Below, piece by piece: positions 61,050-64,000 of a DNA stretch of 64,000 nucleotides. Made by a program: the position numbers and the translations under genes. Origin of the DNA: Mixophyes australis (lineage: Eukaryota; Chordata; Amphibia; Anura; Limnodynastidae); the NCBI GenBank assembly GCA_036250195.1, contig JAVHZZ010000006.1, positions 189,223,850-189,287,849 on the forward strand, written 5' to 3'. Each line of letters starts with the position of its first letter. Positions within the stretch are counted from its first letter, which is position 1. The notes beneath the pieces were generated by a model. That model saw only the letters and a list, made by a program, of their open reading frames with translations, was not told where the DNA came from and searched no databases.

Positions 61050-61900
61050 CTTGTTATGAGCGTTTTGTCGCTATCCAATAACGATTGTCGAATCTCGATT
61101 TGTGTTTCCAACACACAAATATTTATTTTTAAAAAGTAGCAGAATATATTCAAGCGAAATAATAATAAGTACAGGCGTGACTTATCACAGGCGCTCTGGA
61201 TCCAGTGAACAGTCTTTCAGTCCTGAAGTCTGTGGTCAAGGTGACTGAACACTACATGAGAGCTACTGCTTATATGCAAACAGAGATACAGTGAAACAAT
61301 GCAGGTGGTATAGCTTGCTTCTATTGGTCCAGGCATCAGGAGGGTCCAGGGGGTTACACATCATAGGCTGATTCAATCTAAGGAATCCAAAGGTGGGGGT
61401 CTCTCTAGGGGATGAGCTCTGTTCTTCCCGCCAAACTGCTCTGTTCTTCCCGCCAAACTCCAATTACAATCAGTCCATTAGCATTTGACAGTTAATATCA
61501 TATTAAAGGTTTTTTCCCTAACATCAATAACTAGAGTATGCAATGTGCGATCTCTTCGCTGAATGCACCGAACAGCTGCTGATGTAAAGGGGATTAATAT
61601 GATATTAGACATGACCCATTTCTTTTAACCTGAACCATATGTATCACTAATATGCATATAACTTATAATATTACACATAAACACTACTATATTTCGGCAT
61701 AAATAACTGTGTTGCAACTACGATTAATGTGTACTATTTTACAAATGTGCGTGTTTGTGCGAATGTATGTAAAAGCGTAAATGCTGTTGTTGCCATGTGT
61801 TGCAGCTGGGCACGCCCTTCCACGCCGTAGTGTGCTCTACGCATCTTTTCAGACAAAGACAACACAGTTTCTTCTCACAAGCATTTACAAGCAGCATATC
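61050..61900. mobile_element. Possible LTR-like segment with a tandem TTCCCGCC block
   Basis: Unique-looking 850 bp, no ORF of note, starting near TGTTATGAGCGTTTTGTCGC. It contains a direct repeat of GCTCTGTTCTTCCCGCCAAA at about 61418-61459. The composition (regulatory-like motifs without coding) suggests a solo LTR, but no target duplication was established. Confidence 0.25.
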
Positions 61901-62104
61901 GATCTAAAGAATGTAGAATGTTGAAAATGTTTTTCAGAACCTGCATTTTAATAGAATTTTTGTTAAACCCCATTTTTGATCCACAGAGCATCAATCTCAT
62001 GCCAGATACAAAGCATAGTAATCCCAGATGTTGTCATTCAGGTCAGCATTCTCCAAGCTCACCAAGTGCAGCTTAATAACTATGTAGTTAATGAGGAAAG
62101 ATTG

Positions 62105-62283
62105 GCAGTCGGGATATATATCTAATATATAAATGCTTAGTGGCGTCTGTTGGTCTGTGTGTGGAAAAAAAACCCAGGTTGCAGCGCCACCTGCTGGGCA
62201 GAGTTATACACTGACCTACTAAATTCTTAGTGTGTGTGGGAAAAAAAAATTCAAAAAGGGCTGAAATTTGGTAGGGCTCAAAC
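62105..62283 (+). mobile_element. Possible Helitron-like or other terminal fragment
   Basis: TCTAATATATAAATGCTTAG followed by GGCGTCTGTTGGTCTGTGTG resembles openings of Helitron-type elements. No hairpin 3' end is visible because the hAT element begins at 62284. Weak call. Confidence 0.2.
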
Positions 62284-62569
62284 TAGGGATGAGCGCATTC
62301 GAATTTATGAAATCCGAGCCCACCCGAACGTTGCCGATCCGAGTCGGATCCGAGACAGATCCGGGTATTGGCGCCAAATTCAAATCTGAAACTGAGGCTC
62401 TGACTCATAATCCCGTTGTCGGATCTCGCGATACTCGGATCCTATAAATTCCCCGCTAGTCGCCGCCATCTTCACTCGGGCATTGATCAGGGTAGAGGGA
62501 GGGTGTGTTAGGTGGTCCTCTGTCCTGGTAGATCTCGTGCTGTGCTGTTTAGTTCTGTGCTGTGCTGTG

Positions 62570-63170
62570 CTGTGCTGTGTTCTGCAGTATCAGTCCAGTG
62601 GTGCTGTGTGCTGTGCTCTGTCCTTCTGAGGTCAGTGGTGCTGCTGGGTCCAGTGCTGTGTCCTGTTCAGTCCAGTGGTGCTGTGTCCTGTGCTCTGTGC
62701 TTCTAAGGGCATAGTTATTTCCCCAATATTCCCCTGTGTTTAAAAAAATACCAAAAACTAATTTAATTTTTTTTAATTACCACAAAATTTGCACAACCAA
62801 TCCTGCAGTATAAGCCCATTGGTACTGCAATATTACCAAGTTCACACATTCAGCAGTAAAAGTCCAGTGGTACTGCAATATTACAAAGTTTACACATTCT
62901 GCAGTATCAGTCCAGTGGTGCTGTGTCCTGTGCTCTGTCCTGCTGAGTTCCGTAGTGCTGCTGGGTCCTGTGCCGTGTCCTGTTCAGTCCAGTGGTGCTG
63001 TGTCCTGTGCTCTGTGCTTCTAAGGGCATAGTTATTTCCCCATTATTCCCAAGTTTTTAAAAAATAAAAAATAAAAATATATAATAATTATAACCAAATT
63101 TGCAAAACCAATACAGCAGTATAAGTCCATTGGTACTGCAATATTACCAAGTTCACACATTCTGCAGTAT
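62570..63170 (+). repeat. Two-copy tandem repeat upstream of the hAT ORF
   Basis: The segment with CTGTGCTCTGTGCTTCTAAG, GGGCATAGTTATTTCCCC and TCTGCAGTATCAGTCCAGTG appears twice (about 62585-62890 and 62900-63170). GTGCTGT and GTCCTGT runs add a finer repeat. It is probably part of the transposon's promoter/leader. Confidence 0.6.
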
Positions 63171-63185
63171 CTTGTGCTACATATA

Positions 63186-64000
63186 ATGGAGACCAAAAAT
63201 TTGAAGGATAAAGTAGGGAAAGATCAAGACCCACTTCCTCCTAATGCTGAAGCTGCTGCCACTAGTCATGACATAGACGATGAAATGCCATCAACGTCGT
63301 CTTCCAAGCCCGATGCCCAATCTCGTAGTACCGGGCATGTAAAATCCAAAAAGCCCAAGTTAAGAAAAAGTAGCAAAAAGAGAAACTTAAAATCATCTGA
63401 GGAGAAACGTAAAGTTGCCAATATGCCATTTACGACACGGAGTGGCAAGGAACGACTTAGGCCCTGGCCCGTGTTCATGACTAGTGGTTCAGCTTCACCC
63501 ACGGATCTTAGCCCTCCTCCTCCTCCCCCCCCCTACAAAAAATTGAAGAGAGTTATGCTGTCAGCAACAAAACAGCAAACAACTCTGCCTTCTAAAGAGA
63601 AATTATCACAAATCCACAAGGCGAGTCCAAGGATGTTGGTGGTTGTCAAGCCTGACCTTCCCATCACTGTACGGGAAGAGGTGGCTCGGGAGGAGGCTAT
63701 TGATGATGTAGCTGGCGCTGTGGAGGAACTTGATGATGAGGATGGTGATGTGGTTATTGTAAATGAGGCACCAGGGGGGGAAACAGCTGATGTCCATGGG
63801 ATGAAAAAGCCCATCGTCATGCCTGGTCAGAAGACCAAAAAATGCACCTCTTCTGTCTGGAGTTATTTTTATCCAAATCCAGACAACCAATGTATGGCCA
63901 TATGTAGCTTATGTAAAGCTCAAATAAGCAGGGGTAAGGATCTTGCCCACCTAGGAACATCCTCCCTTATACGTCACCTGAATAACCTTCATAGTTCAGT
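63186..64000 (+). CDS. hAT-type transposase, BED zinc finger (3' end outside window)
   Basis: Open from ATG 63186 to the last base (271 codons, no stop). Residues about 20-90 are Ser/Lys-rich, about 105-115 contain a Pro run, and about 165-200 are acidic. A BED-type finger follows: SSVWSYF, C240-S-L-C243, and H264-x4-H269. BED fingers bind transposon ends in hAT transposases; the RNase H-like catalytic domain and dimerisation domain would be downstream. The intact frame over 815 bp in such a decayed region suggests a young copy, although a domesticated ZBED-type host gene cannot be excluded from this part alone. It lies within the element starting at 62284. Confidence 0.75.
   Translation, partial: METKNLKDKVGKDQDPLPPNAEAAATSHDIDDEMPSTSSSKPDAQSRSTGHVKSKKPKLRKSSKKRNLKSSEEKRKVANMPFTTRSGKERLRPWPVFMTSGSASPTDLSPPPPPPPYKKLKRVMLSATKQQTTLPSKEKLSQIHKASPRMLVVVKPDLPITVREEVAREEAIDDVAGAVEELDDEDGDVVIVNEAPGGETADVHGMKKPIVMPGQKTKKCTSSVWSYFYPNPDNQCMAICSLCKAQISRGKDLAHLGTSSLIRHLNNLHSS

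Larger units (their letters stand above)
62284..64000 (+). mobile_element. hAT-type transposon, 5' part, running off the window
   Basis: Begins with a TAGGGATGAGC-type terminus at 62284, related to both ends of the 583-bp element at 43093-43675. A CpG-containing leader (TCGGATC motifs, 62300-62480) and a duplicated 5' region (62570-63170) precede the transposase ORF. The 3' end lies outside the window. Confidence 0.65.

Noticed and set aside
62512..63031. Cys/Val/Leu-rich open frames
   Set aside because: Products of the GTGCTGT/GTCCTGT tandem sequence in the hAT leader, not proteins.

Overview
The window looks like nuclear DNA of a vertebrate, most likely an anuran amphibian. It carries two complete vertebrate genes with conventional GT-AG introns and most of a third. 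The spaces between exons are full of repeats of the kind common in frog genomes: short hAT-type MITEs with 8-bp target duplications, foldback elements with CCAATCAG-type arms, L2- and Tx1/L1-like LINE remnants, Tc1/mariner copies, tRNA-derived SINEs, TA microsatellites and AT-rich minisatellites. Nothing bacterial or phage-like is visible. No database search was possible; identities rest on recognising protein families and on matching exon phases.

Layout. 1-6.2 kb is intergenic: a decayed Tx1/L1-like LINE sits between two pieces of a TATAA-rich minisatellite, followed by TA-repeat blocks. 6.2-24.1 kb (+) holds MPP2, a membrane-associated guanylate kinase (L27-PDZ-SH3-GUK) in 12 coding exons giving about 545 residues. 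Its introns carry a hAT MITE (6992-7139), a SINE (7992-8308), an array of GTCGACA-like motifs (12.35-13.02 kb), a second hAT MITE (13372-13564), and an L2-like LINE interrupted by a 926-bp solo-LTR-like insertion (15952-16877). A LINE-derived insert with a 15-bp target duplication (24554-25928) lies just after MPP2, and that duplication contains the likely MPP2 poly(A) signal. 26-33.8 kb is repeat-rich intergenic DNA.

33.9-49.0 kb (+) holds a complete 11-exon RETSAT-family gene of 602 residues (retinol saturase or a close paralogue, ER membrane flavoprotein). Its long intron 8 has collected a 583-bp hAT element and a Tc1 copy; intron 9 holds a 412-bp foldback. 49.4-50.3 kb is a 32-35-bp minisatellite array. 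50.3-60.9 kb (-) holds four exons of a small single-pass membrane protein with a C-x-x-G-F-x-C-C motif and two PPxY motifs, best matching TMEM92; its signal-peptide exon was not found. Its introns hold a nearly full-length Tc1 element, a SINE and a second, internally inverted minisatellite block. From 62284 to the end runs the 5' part of an apparently young hAT-type transposon whose BED-finger ORF is still open at the window edge.

The three genes are not an operon and no joint function is implied. MPP2 is a synaptic/polarity scaffold, the RETSAT-like protein is predicted to reduce retinoids, and the TMEM92-like protein probably recruits WW-domain partners. I found no convincing new molecular system. 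The points most worth following are the divergent RETSAT paralogue, the very small TMEM92-like exons, the open hAT transposase, and several unusual repeat architectures.
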